From positions 959,016 through 1,023,015 of the forward strand of contig NW_019091455.1 in NCBI RefSeq assembly GCF_001949145.1: 64,000 bases of DNA, read 5' to 3'. The position numbers were made by a program, and so were the translations under genes. The notes beneath the pieces were generated by a model. It was not told the DNA's origin. It was given only the letters and a program-made list of their open reading frames with translations, and searched no databases. This document shows, one piece after another, positions 24,748-37,067 of the stretch; positions within the stretch are counted from its first letter, which is position 1, and each line of letters opens with the position of its first letter. The DNA comes from Acanthaster planci (Eukaryota > Echinodermata > Asteroidea > Valvatida > Acanthasteridae).

Positions 24748-26154
24748 CCTCCCATTGATGACAGAAAAAACATAAAATGTCTAGCTTTGCAAACTGAGTC
24801 GTTATAAGAAGTTGGATGGCTATCTAGTCTGTGGGTTGGTTCAGACAGGAACATTCTGGGAAATAACGATATCCATTTACACGAAAGCCATTAAGATATC
24901 TGCTCTACATCACAGTGACAGCTACTGGGCCGGGTTTTTTGTTACTGGATTATATCAACAAATCAGTCCAAGTTAAAGGTAACTGGCCTCCTCAAAACAC
25001 ATCATGGCTGGATAAACTAGAGTTTACTTTCTTCTCTCTACCCGAGAACTACACCCTGTATCAGGTTTACAAAAAATAAAAAAACCTTGTTCATTTATTG
25101 CATTAGTTTTTTTCAACAATGCACCCAAAATTTCATGGAGTTATGGTAAATTATTCTTACTTTATTGCAGATTAATGAATCTAACTCAAGATTTTACTTT
25201 GTTGAAATCATGTAACTGGCGCCAGCAATTCTCTTCCATTCTAAAATGCGATGACATCGTAAAAATTGATATTTTGTTATGTTATCATTTTATGACATTT
25301 TGTGCTATTTTAGTTGACTTTTCAATGTTATGCTACTGTATCATCCAAGAATCAACTCATGTCATACTCTACACTATTCCAAGAAGTACAGAATAGGCAA
25401 TATCAAAAAGCAACATTTTATTTTACAACGAATTTTTTTGGCCTCGACAGATTTTTTTATATTTAAACAAAATGTAATTTTTTTTATTCTACTCTTGTTA
25501 ATTTTTACATGGCAACTGTAATATCTCAAAAACAGAGGTTTGAACTTCAAAATAAAGTTGTCTATACTTTAAACCTGTGTTTCAGAGTCCAATGAAAATT
25601 TTTTTGCTGTAAAATAAAAAATTGGATCGAATGTCTCGGTCTTAAACCACTGTCGAAAAATTAACTGCTATCAGCTGGGGAAATGAGTCGTATGTCGCAG
25701 CAAATTCAATTAAAGAACTTTGTGATGGTTGATTCAACCGGCTGGTGTTTTTTTTTTTTTTTTCAGGTTTATTGCGTGTTTGTCTCCAGTTTGGCTATTA
25801 CTTGTGGTGTTGTTTGACGTCATCTTAAAATGTGCTATCAAGAATGCATAGCAGGCTTTAATTCCACGCCAACTTGAATAATGGCCTGGGAAATCCACAA
25901 CGTCGTTTTAAGGACTTCACATACGAAACAGTATAAAGCCGTGTGGCAGAAACTATCATTGAATATCTTAGATAAATCCCCACCGTCTCATTGGTGGACT
26001 GTTGATCACGTGTCAGTGAATCATTCTTTCTATACAATGGCACCCGTTGAAAAACACTTTTTTTTCACTTGACTGGTTCCTGCCCTTATTTCATAATTAT
26101 ATCTCATTCCCAATAACAAAGAGGGCAACACATTGGGGACCACAACCTGTCTAA
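24748..26154. other. AT-rich non-coding DNA
   Basis: No gene is supported. A run of 18 T's lies at about 25747-25764. A CACAGTG word at 24911-24917, upstream of the transposase remnant, is noted but not accepted as a terminal repeat. Confidence 0.45.
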
Positions 26155-26550
26155 AGCCTGGTTTCCATATAGTCATAACGAAAGCCGACGGCGCGCAAGA
26201 CGTCAAGACGTAGCCAGTCGTGGAAGAGACGCTGCACGACGTCATTCCACCAAAAAAAATGAAACAAAATGGCGTCTGAAACACGGAACTATCCGGAAAA
26301 ATACCTTTTTTAGGTGGCAATGTCGCCCCTTGAAGCTAAACTGATACTCCAGTTTGATGTAATTTGTTAAAAATGGTCAGCTACGCGAGAGGAACATTGT
26401 TGTACGCCCGTCATGCCAGCGTGCGTGTTTGTACAGGCCGACTCAGCGACACAACGCAGTTGGCGAAGTTGAACCGGGCTCAACTTGGCCGAGCCGTCGA
26501 GGGTTAGTTTCCGCATAACTGGGTTATCGGCGATACTTTCGTTTGACAGC
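26155..26550 (+). mobile_element. GCCTGGTTTCCATAT MITE family, copy A (3' truncated)
   Basis: Begins AGCCTGGTTTCCATATAGTC and shares with copies B and C the blocks CGTCATTCCACC, ACAAAATGGCGTC, AGGTGGCAATGTCGCC, TTGATGTAATTTGTTAA, ATGGTCAGCTA, CGTCATGCCAGCGTGCGTG and GGCCGACTCAGCGAC. It stops near GGTTATCGGCGATACTTTCG without the right terminal repeat, directly before copy B. Confidence 0.8.
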
Positions 26551-26553
26551 TTA

Positions 26554-27073
26554 TAGCCCGGTTTCCACATGGTCGTTTGTAACGTAGATGGAATGCAAGA
26601 AGTGAAAATGCAGACATGATCGGAAGAAACGGTGCATGACATCATTCCACCCAAAAACTGAAACAAAATGGCGTCCGAAACTCAGTGATTTTTCGCGAAA
26701 AATGTGCTTTTAGATGGACTGCACCGCCTCAAACGTCTGCTCCAGTTTCATGCATTACAATGATGGTCAGCTATTCAGTTGATCACTAGGGTGTAATATT
26801 TAAGCAATTAGGCGAAAACGGGCAAAATTTGTGGAACTAAGCGAGAGAGACATCGTTGCACGCCGGTCATGCCAGCATGCATGTTTGTACGGCTACTCGA
26901 CGCAAACAGTCGGCTCAACTTGGCTCTACTTTGGCAATCGTTCGCAGGCTGGTTTGCGTTTGTCTGCGTTGTCTGCGACACCTCCGTTTGGTATGTTTCC
27001 ATACGTCCGCGTTGCAGTTTGCGTCTTAATTGCGTTACTCTCTGCGTTTCTTACGTCGATATGGAAGCCAGAC
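26554..27073 (+). mobile_element. GCCTGGTTTCCATAT MITE family, copy B
   Basis: Starts AGCCCGGTTTCCACATGG and ends CGATATGGAAGCCAGAC, the reverse complement of the left end. Interior blocks match copies A and C. About 520 bp with no transposase coding, so it is non-autonomous. The GTTTGCGTTTGTCTGCG-rich right part matches copy C. Confidence 0.85.
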
Positions 27074-28977
27074 TTTACTCTTCTAACAAAAGAGGATATT
27101 GTATAAAACAAACTAATGAATGTTTCACATTCGTGTCATTCGGTGACCGAATACCACTGCGTGGCATATGCCACCCGGCCACCCGATGAAACTGTTCTTA
27201 TCACTAGTCTGCAGTCATAAACAGTCATTATTGGTATAGTGTATTACATACAAGTCAGTGTTACCAAGCTCAAGTTAGGCACTGCAAAACAGAAGTCACT
27301 GTGTTAAACTGGTGTTAACTTAACACCCTTAGTTTTCTTATATAGGACAACCCGGACTTGTGTTATTCAGTATGGTACCGAGTTTTAGCACAGTGTATTT
27401 TTGTTGGCTTGTCTTTGACCCTCAAAGCGTTAAGGGCTGATTCTCCTACTTCCCCAATCCGAACATTTCTCTCATACTTTCGAAAAACTTTCTTGTGGCG
27501 CTGAGTTTGTAGGGTTTTCCCACTGATATCTTGCATTCACCAAATCTGCCCCCAATTTTGTGCAACTTGGACATGGAAAAAATGGCCGTTTTTCCAAGAC
27601 AGACAGGCCCCAAAAATGCTCGATTTTAACAAGTACTGAGAGCATGGGCTATGAGATTGATGATAACAAGACCGATCATCGATCTTAATTGAAACTTCAA
27701 TATACGCATAACGGATGTTTTACAAGCATACCAAACTGCTTTAAAACAGTTTATCGCAAGATGGCCTGTCACTTTGGTGCAAAAGGTTCCACACCATCGG
27801 CCCTTTAAAGGATTTCAACTTTCGACGGTGATTTTTTAAGGCGGCAGACTGCGGCTAGAATTTTACGGAAATGTTCACACGGAACCCTGAGAGCGCGATT
27901 TTTTCTAAGTTTTTTGTTAGCCATTTGCCACTCCTTTCCGCTAGCTAGCCACTCGTTTGGATAACGGTGTGATTTACGTCTTCTGGAAGGCCGAGGTTTT
28001 TTCTGTTTGGAGATTTACGTCGCTTGCACACGACTTTTGCCTCTCTGATTAGCTCTGGGAGACATTGTTGATGCTTGTGGCAAGTGAATGGGATTCTGTT
28101 TCCTTTCTACAATCGATAAACCCTTAAAATAATGACGTCACGCTTTATTTACATGTACGCGCTTTCTTTTATCGGCGAAATGAATCTGACCCATCGAGAC
28201 CGAATAGGAAAGCGCACATTGTTTCATATTAATTTAATTTTCCATCCCTATTTCAAAACAGTTCTCAGTTTAAAGCTGAATTGCTTGTCTATTACACGTG
28301 ATTCAAAATAAGTAGAAGTAATAATTACAACTAAAAATTGTATAAAGCTCCCAAGGAATACAAACAAAAAACAAGTAAACTTAACTTAAACTAACAAACC
28401 CTTTGAATATAAATAACACTCTGTAGAACGCAAAATCTTCCATAAAGATATTATTAAGTACAACTTTAATACGAGATCTAATTAAAGACTTCGTGAAAAT
28501 GAGGGGTTGCATTATTTCTATTTGGCTTCGTGATGGAGAATCTGGTATTTATTGGATTTCTGCTTTCATTTTGGGAGACGGTGCAATTGTTGAGTTGAAA
28601 TCATTCTGCATCTGTCTGATCTTGTGCATTTATCAACAGATTTGGAGCACAGAAAAAAGTGAAGCCTTCTATCATGCTCAGTTAGAAGGCCTAACCGTTC
28701 ACAAGAATCGTTGAGAGTGCTGTCCATAATAATGCAGCCGTTTCAAAAAATATTGAACTCCGTTTTTAAATTTTAAAATCGTCTGGCACATGTCAACAAA
28801 GCGTGACGTCATTATATTTTCGGTCTATTCCCCTTAGACAAAACAAGTGGCGATAGTAGTTTGACTGAAATAACGATCATATATCCGTTCCCGTCGTCAG
28901 TATTTATGGAGAAAGTGTCAATTAAAACTCTCTTATGACAAAGAATGTTTAGGCTGTGCGTATCTTCCGGAGCTTCC
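27074..28977. other. Non-coding DNA, no gene supported
   Basis: No ORF with recognisable content. The base composition is similar to the other intergenic DNA in the window. Confidence 0.45.
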
Positions 28978-29153
28978 AATACCAGCGATTCACAATAGTG
29001 CGCCTCTAAGAGTTTGCAAGGCGTTGACCCATCACAATGCCCGAAATCTGTCGACCCAGTCCGCGTATGGAAAGGGTCGACAGATTTCGTGCGTTGTGAT
29101 GGGTCAACGCGTTGCACACTCTTGGAGGCGCACAACTGTGAATCGTGCGTATT
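28978..29153. repeat. Long hairpin: 80-bp arms, 16-base loop
   Basis: The left arm 28978-29057 and the right arm 29074-29153 are reverse complements at about 70 of 80 positions, around the loop AGTCCGCGTATGGAAA. The stem core GTTGACCCATCACAA...GAAATCTGTCGACCC is almost uninterrupted. It could be a fold-back MITE or a hairpin RNA source. No transcript evidence can be seen. Confidence 0.85.
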
Positions 29154-29158
29154 GACTT

Positions 29159-29401
29159 GGGCCGTTTTCCAATACTCATCTCCGGTTCCGTATCAGGCTT
29201 CAGCTTTTTTTTTACTAGCTGATTTTGAAGCTGTAAGTGCAGTAATCAGTCTAATAGTGCCACAGAACATCAAATAAGATGTAAGAAAGCCAAAAAGTAC
29301 AGTAATCCAATGTAATGTAAACGCTTCAGGCCCACAATTGGGGATTGGTTTTGGGAACGAAGCCTGAGACGGAGACAAGGTCGAGTATTGGAAAACGGCC
29401 C
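29159..29401. mobile_element. GGGCCGTTTTCCAATACTC MITE, copy 1
   Basis: 243 bp with terminal inverted repeats GGGCCGTTTTCCAATACTC and GAGTATTGGAAAACGGCCC. A second copy at 57699-57943 is in the opposite orientation and matches through most of its length, including AACCAATCCC, TTGGATTACTGTA and CATCTTATTTGATGTT. No coding capacity. Confidence 0.9.
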
Positions 29402-31799
29402 AGGTCCCTGTCCTACATCACTGACACATTTGATTTTTTGACGAGATTGGAGTTGGTGTCATCGTCTCAAGCATTAAATGGTCAGATCCACCCTATAAAC
29501 ATTGGGTATAAAATGTGTACATAATCATGCGCGTTCAAACAAAGATGATTTCGGACATTTATCCACCAGGACACCACTACAAATATGACAAAAGGGATGT
29601 TGAAACTTACCTATTCTCGATGCTCTCTACTTCAGTGCTCGCTTACAGGAATGTCCATATTCCCCAAAGATAAGCCTGAAATGTATTAGATATGAGGGGA
29701 AAGGGTGGAAATTAATGTTTTCCTACTAGATGACGTGCACACTGTTGCGTACGTGTCTGTGGACAGTTTCTCCTGATGACACAAAATGTATGCTTCGTGT
29801 GGCACGTTTCACCCATCAGTCATCTCTCTCGAATTAGGCTGACGGCTTCGTGTTATCTCGAGCGGCTTCAGTCCAATGACTATTCCATCTTCCGTTTACC
29901 CGTCCCTGACAGCGGCTACCTATATGTCGGTTAATGATGAGCTTAAGGAAATTCTGTCCTCTCGGCAAATGTCGCAAACAAATCCCTGTACACACAGGCA
30001 ATGTTAGGCCGGGGCGATTGAAGCTTTAGCCGGGTCGGCTCGGTGACTGAGAAAACTTTCAGCGCGCCAGGACAGACCCGTTATTAGACAGCGCACATCT
30101 GGACGGAGAGCGTTCGCTAACTGATGATGCCGTCGTCCCGGTAATCATGTTGTCCGTACACTGGGGATACGTGGCTTATTATGACGCCGCCCCATGCAGC
30201 GTAAGCTTACCAATTTGATGGAGTTCGAGGTGAGGATTCATGGTTTCTGTCATATTTCCCGAAGCGCCGGATGGTTGTGTCATAACAGGGGCTTAAATTC
30301 AATTGGACAACACGGATGAGGAAGAGACCGCCGTTCCATTTAATAAACGGAGGATCAGTTTCCGTGTTCATTCTCTCGGTCCAGATCCTTTAACTGAAAC
30401 CAGCAAATGAACGTACCTAGGAATTCTACAAATCATCTCTCGCAAATGTCGTGCTATATATGCTGCGCTTTATTTTGTGCAATGGAGAAATACTACGCTT
30501 CTTTATGAGATAGATGTTTGCTGTAAACTAATTTTTAAACACTAAAAAGCACATTTTGAGCATACGGACTGAAGGTTCATGCATCAATTAGCAACTTTAC
30601 ATAATGAGCTTATATTTCGTTAGCAGAGTGCATGTAAAAACACGCAGCAGCCCAGTAGCGCATTGATTATTCAATTTAAATTAAATACTGTTCTTAATTT
30701 TGTGCTATGTGTGTTTCTAGGCTTATATCAACCACGAACGTTACTGTTATTTCTGCACAAACACTTGCCACAATTTTGGGATTTTTTTTCCTGACTTGGA
30801 GTTTCTGTTCTTGGTGATTCGTTGAGTTCATAGCAGTATGCCAGTGATCAAAGCTCTCGTAAACATTCTTTAGTTTAAAAAGAAACTCCTTAAATTACAA
30901 GGTGTTTTTCTTCGATGATGTCACCGCAACCACGGCCTCATTTGCCGGGAAAAACAAAGACAATTGTAAATGTTGAAAGAAACGCCAAAGAGTGCTCGTA
31001 AGAGGAAGGGGAAAGCTACGAAACAAAATAATGTAAAAATGTATGCCATGGGCTTTTTAAAATGTCCCCAATTCCATTGCGCGCGAGGAGTGACAAACTA
31101 TATATCAAGAGGCAAGGTCATGAAAAATCCTTACATATGGCTCGTTATTAGAAAGGGAATTACTCACCAGTAAGTCCACTCGTATGATTTGAAGTGGCCT
31201 CGTGTGCTCGTTTGCAGAACATACCCGAATAATGACGAATGTATTAAGAACAGTAAGCTCCTGAATGGAACATAAGAGAAAAACAAACACGGGCAATTAA
31301 ATTCTAATAGAAAAGGCACAAAAAGGTAACCTGCAGCCTACCATGACGCACGGCGAAATCAAACGTCCATGTATTAGCTGGGCATTTGGGGGGTTTGAGT
31401 GCATGGTTTGCTTTGAAGCACTACCCAGGGACTGACGGATTCAGGGAGTCCAGAGGCCAACAGTCCCCATAAAAGCAGAGAAGCGACGTATCCAGTTTTT
31501 GGTGTCGCAGGGAGGGGAGGGATTTAAAAGCGAATGCAGCTTCGGGTTCATTCAACATGATGTTGGGGAGAAAAAATTTAAAGCATTATACTCACGGTCC
31601 CGACATTCTTGCTTGTACATTTGCAGCCATAATAGAAATACCAAAATGTCAAGCTTTCCGTGTGTACGTAAACACAGATGTGGTGCCCGCCAGCATATGG
31701 ACTTCACCTTGCACGGCGAGTTAGCGCTCTAGTATGGCCTCTTTCCAGAACCTAGAAACTACGGACTCTTTTTCTTTCTCTTCTTTTTTCCCCCACTCA
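29402..31799. other. Non-coding DNA, no gene supported
   Basis: Only short unrelated ORFs on both strands. No repeats recognised. Confidence 0.45.
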
Positions 31800-33425
31800 G
31801 GGCCTTTATTCAAGTTTCTCTGGCATGTTACATTGAATCAAGAAAAGAAAACATACAAGTAATTACATTATAATAGTTAATTAAACAGCTAGGTGAAAGG
31901 GTCCCATCTAGTGTTAAATTTAACAGAATTTAATAAATTTTTCCAAGGCATAATATCTTTTTAAATCGTCTCTAAACAGTACAGAAGAAGGTAAGCCCTC
32001 ATTCATTTTCATTTTGTAGATATGAAAGCGGCCAAGCAAAGGAATTGAATTAAGTACACTCCTGGAATTATACGTAGTTGCAAAAAGGATAGTTTTGTTA
32101 TCCAACTGCATCTGAATGTTCGACGTATTTTTCAACCAATCACTGATAAGGTTCCAAAACAAAGTGGAGGCCTCGCAAGTACAAAAGAGATGTAACAAAG
32201 TTTCACCCTCAGCTTGACAAAAAGAACACAAGTCGTTATCCCTTTTACCAATTTTCAGCAAATACGAATTTACAGCCAAGATTCTGAGTTAGTCTATATT
32301 GAAACCACCTCAGTTTGGTATCACATATTAAAAGAAGAGGTAGGCTACATAGATTCAACCATCCCGTGCGAAGAAGGTTACAAACCAACTTTGTTTCCCA
32401 TCTATCAATAAACTCATGAACAACCTTCGTTGCAGAGGTAAGAATACGATAGACATGAGTAGAGCCTTTTTCATCCAACAAAAGTGACCTTAAATTAAAA
32501 GGAATAACAGGAAAGCATATATTGGAGTTGACCTGCGACAGAAAACAACGAAAAGATTTTTTAACAGTATTAATGACTCCACCATACTCCAAAATAATTT
32601 GTCTTGACGTCAAATTTTCTGACAAAATCGTCCAAGCTTAAAAAATGACCCTCACTGTCTAACAGGTCGCTTACAAAATTAACTCCTATTTAGCCCAGTG
32701 TTTATGAAATATACATTTAGTACCAATGTTAATGTTATGGTCATACCACAAAACATTGGCAAGTACTTCATTCGCTTGAGAAGCGAAATAACTCCAAGCT
32801 TTAAAACATTCATCCAAAAACAGTTTGGATGCCTCCCTCGCTGTAAAAAACGAGTAATGCTAAGATGGCCGCCTTCAATAAACAGAACATTCTGGATATC
32901 AATCATCTTATAAAACAAGGATATCCAGCCAGGGTTGTTACTATTCAGCAGTCTACGAATCCATGTACACTTTAAAGCTTTTATATAGAAACTTAAATCA
33001 ACCATCTTTACACCGCCATGCTTGTAGTCTTGAATCATCTGATTCCTTGCGATTCTATCGACCCCCTCCAAATGAATTTATACAGCATACCGTTTAGATT
33101 CTTAATTATGTCGGGGGGGGGTCTGGAAGAGACAAGATCAAAAAAGTGAATTTAGATAAAATAAGAGACTTCACTATTGTGACTCGACCCAGAACCGTAA
33201 GGTGACCAGTGATCTACTACAGTGGCAGTAACATCTAACACTCTATTATAGTTCACTGAAATCATTTCATCAAGATTGACTATGAAATCAATACCCAAGG
33301 CTCTAAAACTGTCCTCAGGGCCAACCCAATGAACGTTAATATCCTCACAGAGGCGTTTCTGGCGCCCCTGTTATCACCAATCCACACGGCATTAGTTTTG
33401 TCAATGTTCTCCAGACTCTTAAGTA
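31800..33425 (-). mobile_element. Tx1/L1-like LINE 3' half (decayed)
   Basis: On the minus strand, fragments of a LINE ORF2 C-terminal half appear in order. They are an NIDKTNAVWIG block (about 33420-33365), a WVGPEDSFRALGIDF block, LTVLGRVTIVKSLILSKF, a KFIWRG-like block, then IARNQMIQDYKHGGVKMVDL (near 33045), KCTWIRRLL, STHVYRIL, KLRWFQYRL (near 32290), and finally the zinc-binding CSFC...LLHLFCTC block (32220-32170), ending with a stop at 31920. Successive blocks sit in different frames, so several indels have destroyed the ORF. A 3' UTR with AATAAA (31810-31805, minus) follows. The IQDY-GG-KM-D and TWIRRLL blocks point to the L1/Tx1 group. Confidence 0.82.
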
Positions 33426-34627
33426 GCATCTGCATTCTTCCCTAAAAAGCGTCAGGAACTGCTGTTTTGGGTAGACCAAGTGGACGTAATGAAGACATGG
33501 CGTCCAATCAGGGTTACCGTTTTGGGTATCAAATTGAACCCTAGGACGTTATCTTTTCAAAGCTGAACTGATAATGAGTAGCAGAGATAACCTGAATTAT
33601 ATAAGACAGGTGCATTTTGTTCTGTCCAGTGGAATTGACTGCAACAACCAAATGCTATACATTCACGCCTTTTAACACCCTTTGACACATGGGATCATTG
33701 GAAAAGCCTGCAAAATGAGGATACTGAACTAAACAGCATTCTTTTACATGTTAAAAGTTCTTTGATTTTCCATCATTGAACAAACAGGATCCTGATATAG
33801 TTCAAAGTGGTAAATGCAATAATGTTTCCAAAGCAACTGGAAGCATCACCTTGTTACGAATTGACTTAGATAAATTACACAGGTTCCTCTGAAGCTGCTT
33901 TCTCTTAAACAAACTGATTAAAATCGGAAATTGCACACTTTATTCACAACCAATACCGTACCTTCTCAAATAAGCATCATTTTAAACACGTTTAAATCTA
34001 GAAAGAAATATAATTGCATGATAATTTGGGGATGATACACTCGCAAGATAAACTGTTGAAACTTCCATTGGCAAAACCAAATTGAGTTCTGTTACGGGTA
34101 CGAAATTGCAAATATCTCCACAATCCATCATCGAATTTGAACGAAGTCTTCAATTTGGAAAAGATCACATCGTAAGCTTTAAGCAGATACTAAAGAACAA
34201 CAATTTCTGACAATACATTTGGGAGAAAATAAAACTTCACTACACATAATGCAAGCAAACATTACAAGGAGATAGAAATCTTCAACAAGATTTCACCGCT
34301 AGAGAAAATTACCTACAGAAAACAGAGTTCTCTGTAAAGATATGCTTTTGTGTGAGGGACACTTTTAACAGCATCAGCATATGACAGATACATGAAAGCT
34401 GAAATTGTATATTTTGCCATTTAAAAAAAAAGACTTTTTCTAATGCATAGGAGAAAATGGTCCATCTGATACGAATTTAATTACGGAAGCTAGGAAGTAG
34501 GGCCCGGCATACAGTCGCGTTATTCGCTAACAGAATGTATTCAATAAAAAATAGAACTGGTATTGAAACCACTCGGTTTCATGTGACTTCAGCTCCATTT
34601 AAAAGCATGCTTTAATACTTCATTATT
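33426..34627. other. Non-coding DNA, possibly more decayed LINE
   Basis: I could not read any further reverse-transcriptase blocks upstream of 33425 on the minus strand. The sequence is AT-rich with no gene supported. Confidence 0.4.
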
Positions 34628-35275
34628 CATGTTCGGAGAACTATTAAGCATAGGCCTACTCCAGTTTTTAAAGGTAATTTGCCTGGCTAAAGTCGGAGCT
34701 ATAGCTGGAGCGTACATAGACCAAGTTTAATTAATGCGAAATCCCCGATTGCAGTAAAATAATCTTTTTTAAATGACAAAGTAAAACAATATACAGAACA
34801 ATGCCCACTCATAATCCGGCAATTACGAGTAAGTTTTATGAAATGGCGGTTCGGTAAATCACATTTTTGCCTGGGTGCTATGTTTTAGACTTTTCGGGCT
34901 TAAAGTATAAGAAGGCTAGACAGCTGCATTTGACGTCGGTTCGATTGTAAAGCTCTAGTGTTTCATTTTTTCAAGTTCGGAGAAATATTCAGCGTTTACT
35001 TCAGTTAAGCTCATTTTCCCGGCAAAAGTTGGAACTAGCTTGAGCGAACATCGACTGGTTTAATTAATGCGACAACTCCAGTTGCAGTAGCATAATCTTT
35101 TCAGATGACAAAGTACAAAACAATACACATGTACTCATGGTCCTGCAATTACAAGTAACTCTGATGAAATGGCAGTTCAGCAAAATTAAACGATAATTGC
35201 AATTTTACCTGGGCACTACGTATTAGACTTATCGGGCTTAAGGTATAAGAGACTGAACAGCCGGATTTGGAATTT
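34628..35275 (+). repeat. Tandem duplication, two ~320-base units at 344-base spacing
   Basis: Unit 1 starts with GTTCGGAGAACTATT at about 34630 and unit 2 with GTTCGGAGAAATATT at about 34974. Both continue through GTTTAATTAATGCGA, GATGACAAAGTA / AATGACAAAGTA, AATTACAAGTAA / AATTACGAGTAA, GATGAAATGGC / TATGAAATGGC, ATTAGACTT / TTTAGACTT, TCGGGCTTAA and GGTATAAGA / AGTATAAGA. Divergence is clear but moderate, so the duplication is old. No coding content. Confidence 0.85.
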
Positions 35276-35987
35276 ATTGGCCAACACAACCCGAACTGAA
35301 GTAACCTCCGTCGTGGGATCACGTTTCTTTAATCTTGGCAATAGACTGTCTGGCTATTTTTCATTATGGAAACAGCCCGTTATCACCACAGCTCTCCAAT
35401 CCCAATCTCTGCGATTTTGGCGGCACAATTTCAGGAGGCAGGTCATTGCTTCATTGCACGGGAGACAGCTGTTGGCGGAGAGTAGCACATGCTCACTTCG
35501 CGTACGGACGTCTCTAAAGGACAATAAAAAATAGAAAACCTTCTTAGTAGGGTGATCATGGAATTCTTTTCTTTCATTAGCATTTCCTTGTGTCATAGGT
35601 AAATATGAGATGTCTCAAAATGGCATGTAGGGCCTATATCAGAACCTTTGATTCAGGATTAGCGATTTCTCAAACAGTTTGAGTTTCACATCATGAGAAA
35701 TTCGTCTGGAATTTAGTAAAAGATAAGAGGGGTCACTGATAGAAACGTCAGTTGCTTGTGACTGTTGCAAATCAGATTACTAAATTTGGGTTCAAATTAT
35801 ACCCGGGGTGCTTCTAAGACGTTGTCCCCATTATCTCCCATGCCCTTTCCCCCTTTGAATAACCCCCCACCCCGCCCACTATTATAGCCTTTATTCAAGT
35901 CAGCTTTCCCCCGCGTGTTGTGTAAACAAATATTTGCAACCAAGACACGGCTTCCAATCCCCCCCCGGCCTTACGTTTTGTTTTGAT

Positions 35988-36312
35988 CCCTTTTGCGAGT
36001 TAAATTTAAATCAAATCTGGTACACCGAGTTCTTTAAATTCACGTAGACATAACATTTTGAACTCTCCATACTAAAGACACTAGTGCTATATACCTCGTG
36101 AGATGCCTTGCACCTATACACTGTTTTCAATGGACAGGAAGCGCACAAAGGAACCAGTCCATTCCAGAGATGGCGGTCGCTATGCAAAAGCTTGCCCCGA
36201 AAACGAGGAATAGCAACAGTGTATGAAGTCTGGAGAAATCAAATTGTTGTGTTTATGTGTAATCAGATAACTCGGTGTACCAGATTTTTATTTAAATTTA
36301 ACGCGCAAAAGG
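35988..36312. mobile_element. Inverted-repeat element (~325 bp)
   Basis: CCCTTTTGCGAGTTAAATTT...CTGGTACACCGAGTT (35988-36031) is matched in inverse orientation at 36269-36312 (AACTCGGTGTACCAG...TTAACGCGCAAAAGG). Weaker complementarity continues inward for about 45 bases on each side. Probably a fold-back MITE. No target duplication was identified. Confidence 0.75.
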
Positions 36313-37067
36313 CTCGGTTGAGCAAGGCGAGCCAACGAAGACAAATGCTGCCAGCTGCCAGTGTGGCATTGAATCTCTTTGCCACGAACAAACTGCGCCA
36401 CTCAGAACATACTCTCGAGATCTGGTGTTGTGTGGGCCCGGTGTCCCGTCATGATTACTAGGAAGTGAAACCCGAACAAACCAATGACCACAGAAAGGCA
36501 TACCACTTGGAATGTAATAGGCTACTCTAGTGATAAATGATGGTCCGGGAGTTAAAGGACCTGTGTGTTTCACGCGGATCTGGATCGCGATCAGTGATCC
36601 TAAAGCTGGTTCGAGCCGTGAGTCAGTGAACCAACGACAGATCACTGATCACTGATTGCAATATTAGTTTAGGTATTTTGACTTTAACACATTTAAAATA
36701 TCGCCCAGACAATGGGCGTGGTTAGGCCTAGCCGGTGGGTGTATACGACTTCATTTCTACGACATCACCAAGTTAAGCTGCCCGTGTAAATTACGCGCCC
36801 ATTGGGAAAACGTCCGAAGCCAAGAATTCGGAGAAAGGAAATTAAGACAGGAAATGGCGACATGCTACTACCGGAGTTTCAGATAAACAAACCGGCCACA
36901 TACGCAGGTTTGCTGGAAAATACTAGTCATTTACTTACAGCGCCGTGAATAATCAATCCTTGCAAAAGAAGCTCGGGTGATGACGCAAACGCCATGAAAA
37001 CAGAGGTAATGACAAAAGTGACAACCGATGAATACTACTCGTCTAGCATTCCGAGCAGAGGTAAATT
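36313..37067. other. Non-coding DNA, no gene supported
   Basis: Contains short GATCAGTGATC / GATCACTGATCACTGAT self-complementary words at about 36590-36655. Nothing else is recognised. Confidence 0.45.

Noticed and set aside
24911-24917. CACAGTG word upstream of the RAG1-like remnant, resembling a recombination-signal heptamer
   Set aside because: No nonamer at 12 or 23 bases in the right orientation and no matching word on the other side; a 7-mer is expected by chance.
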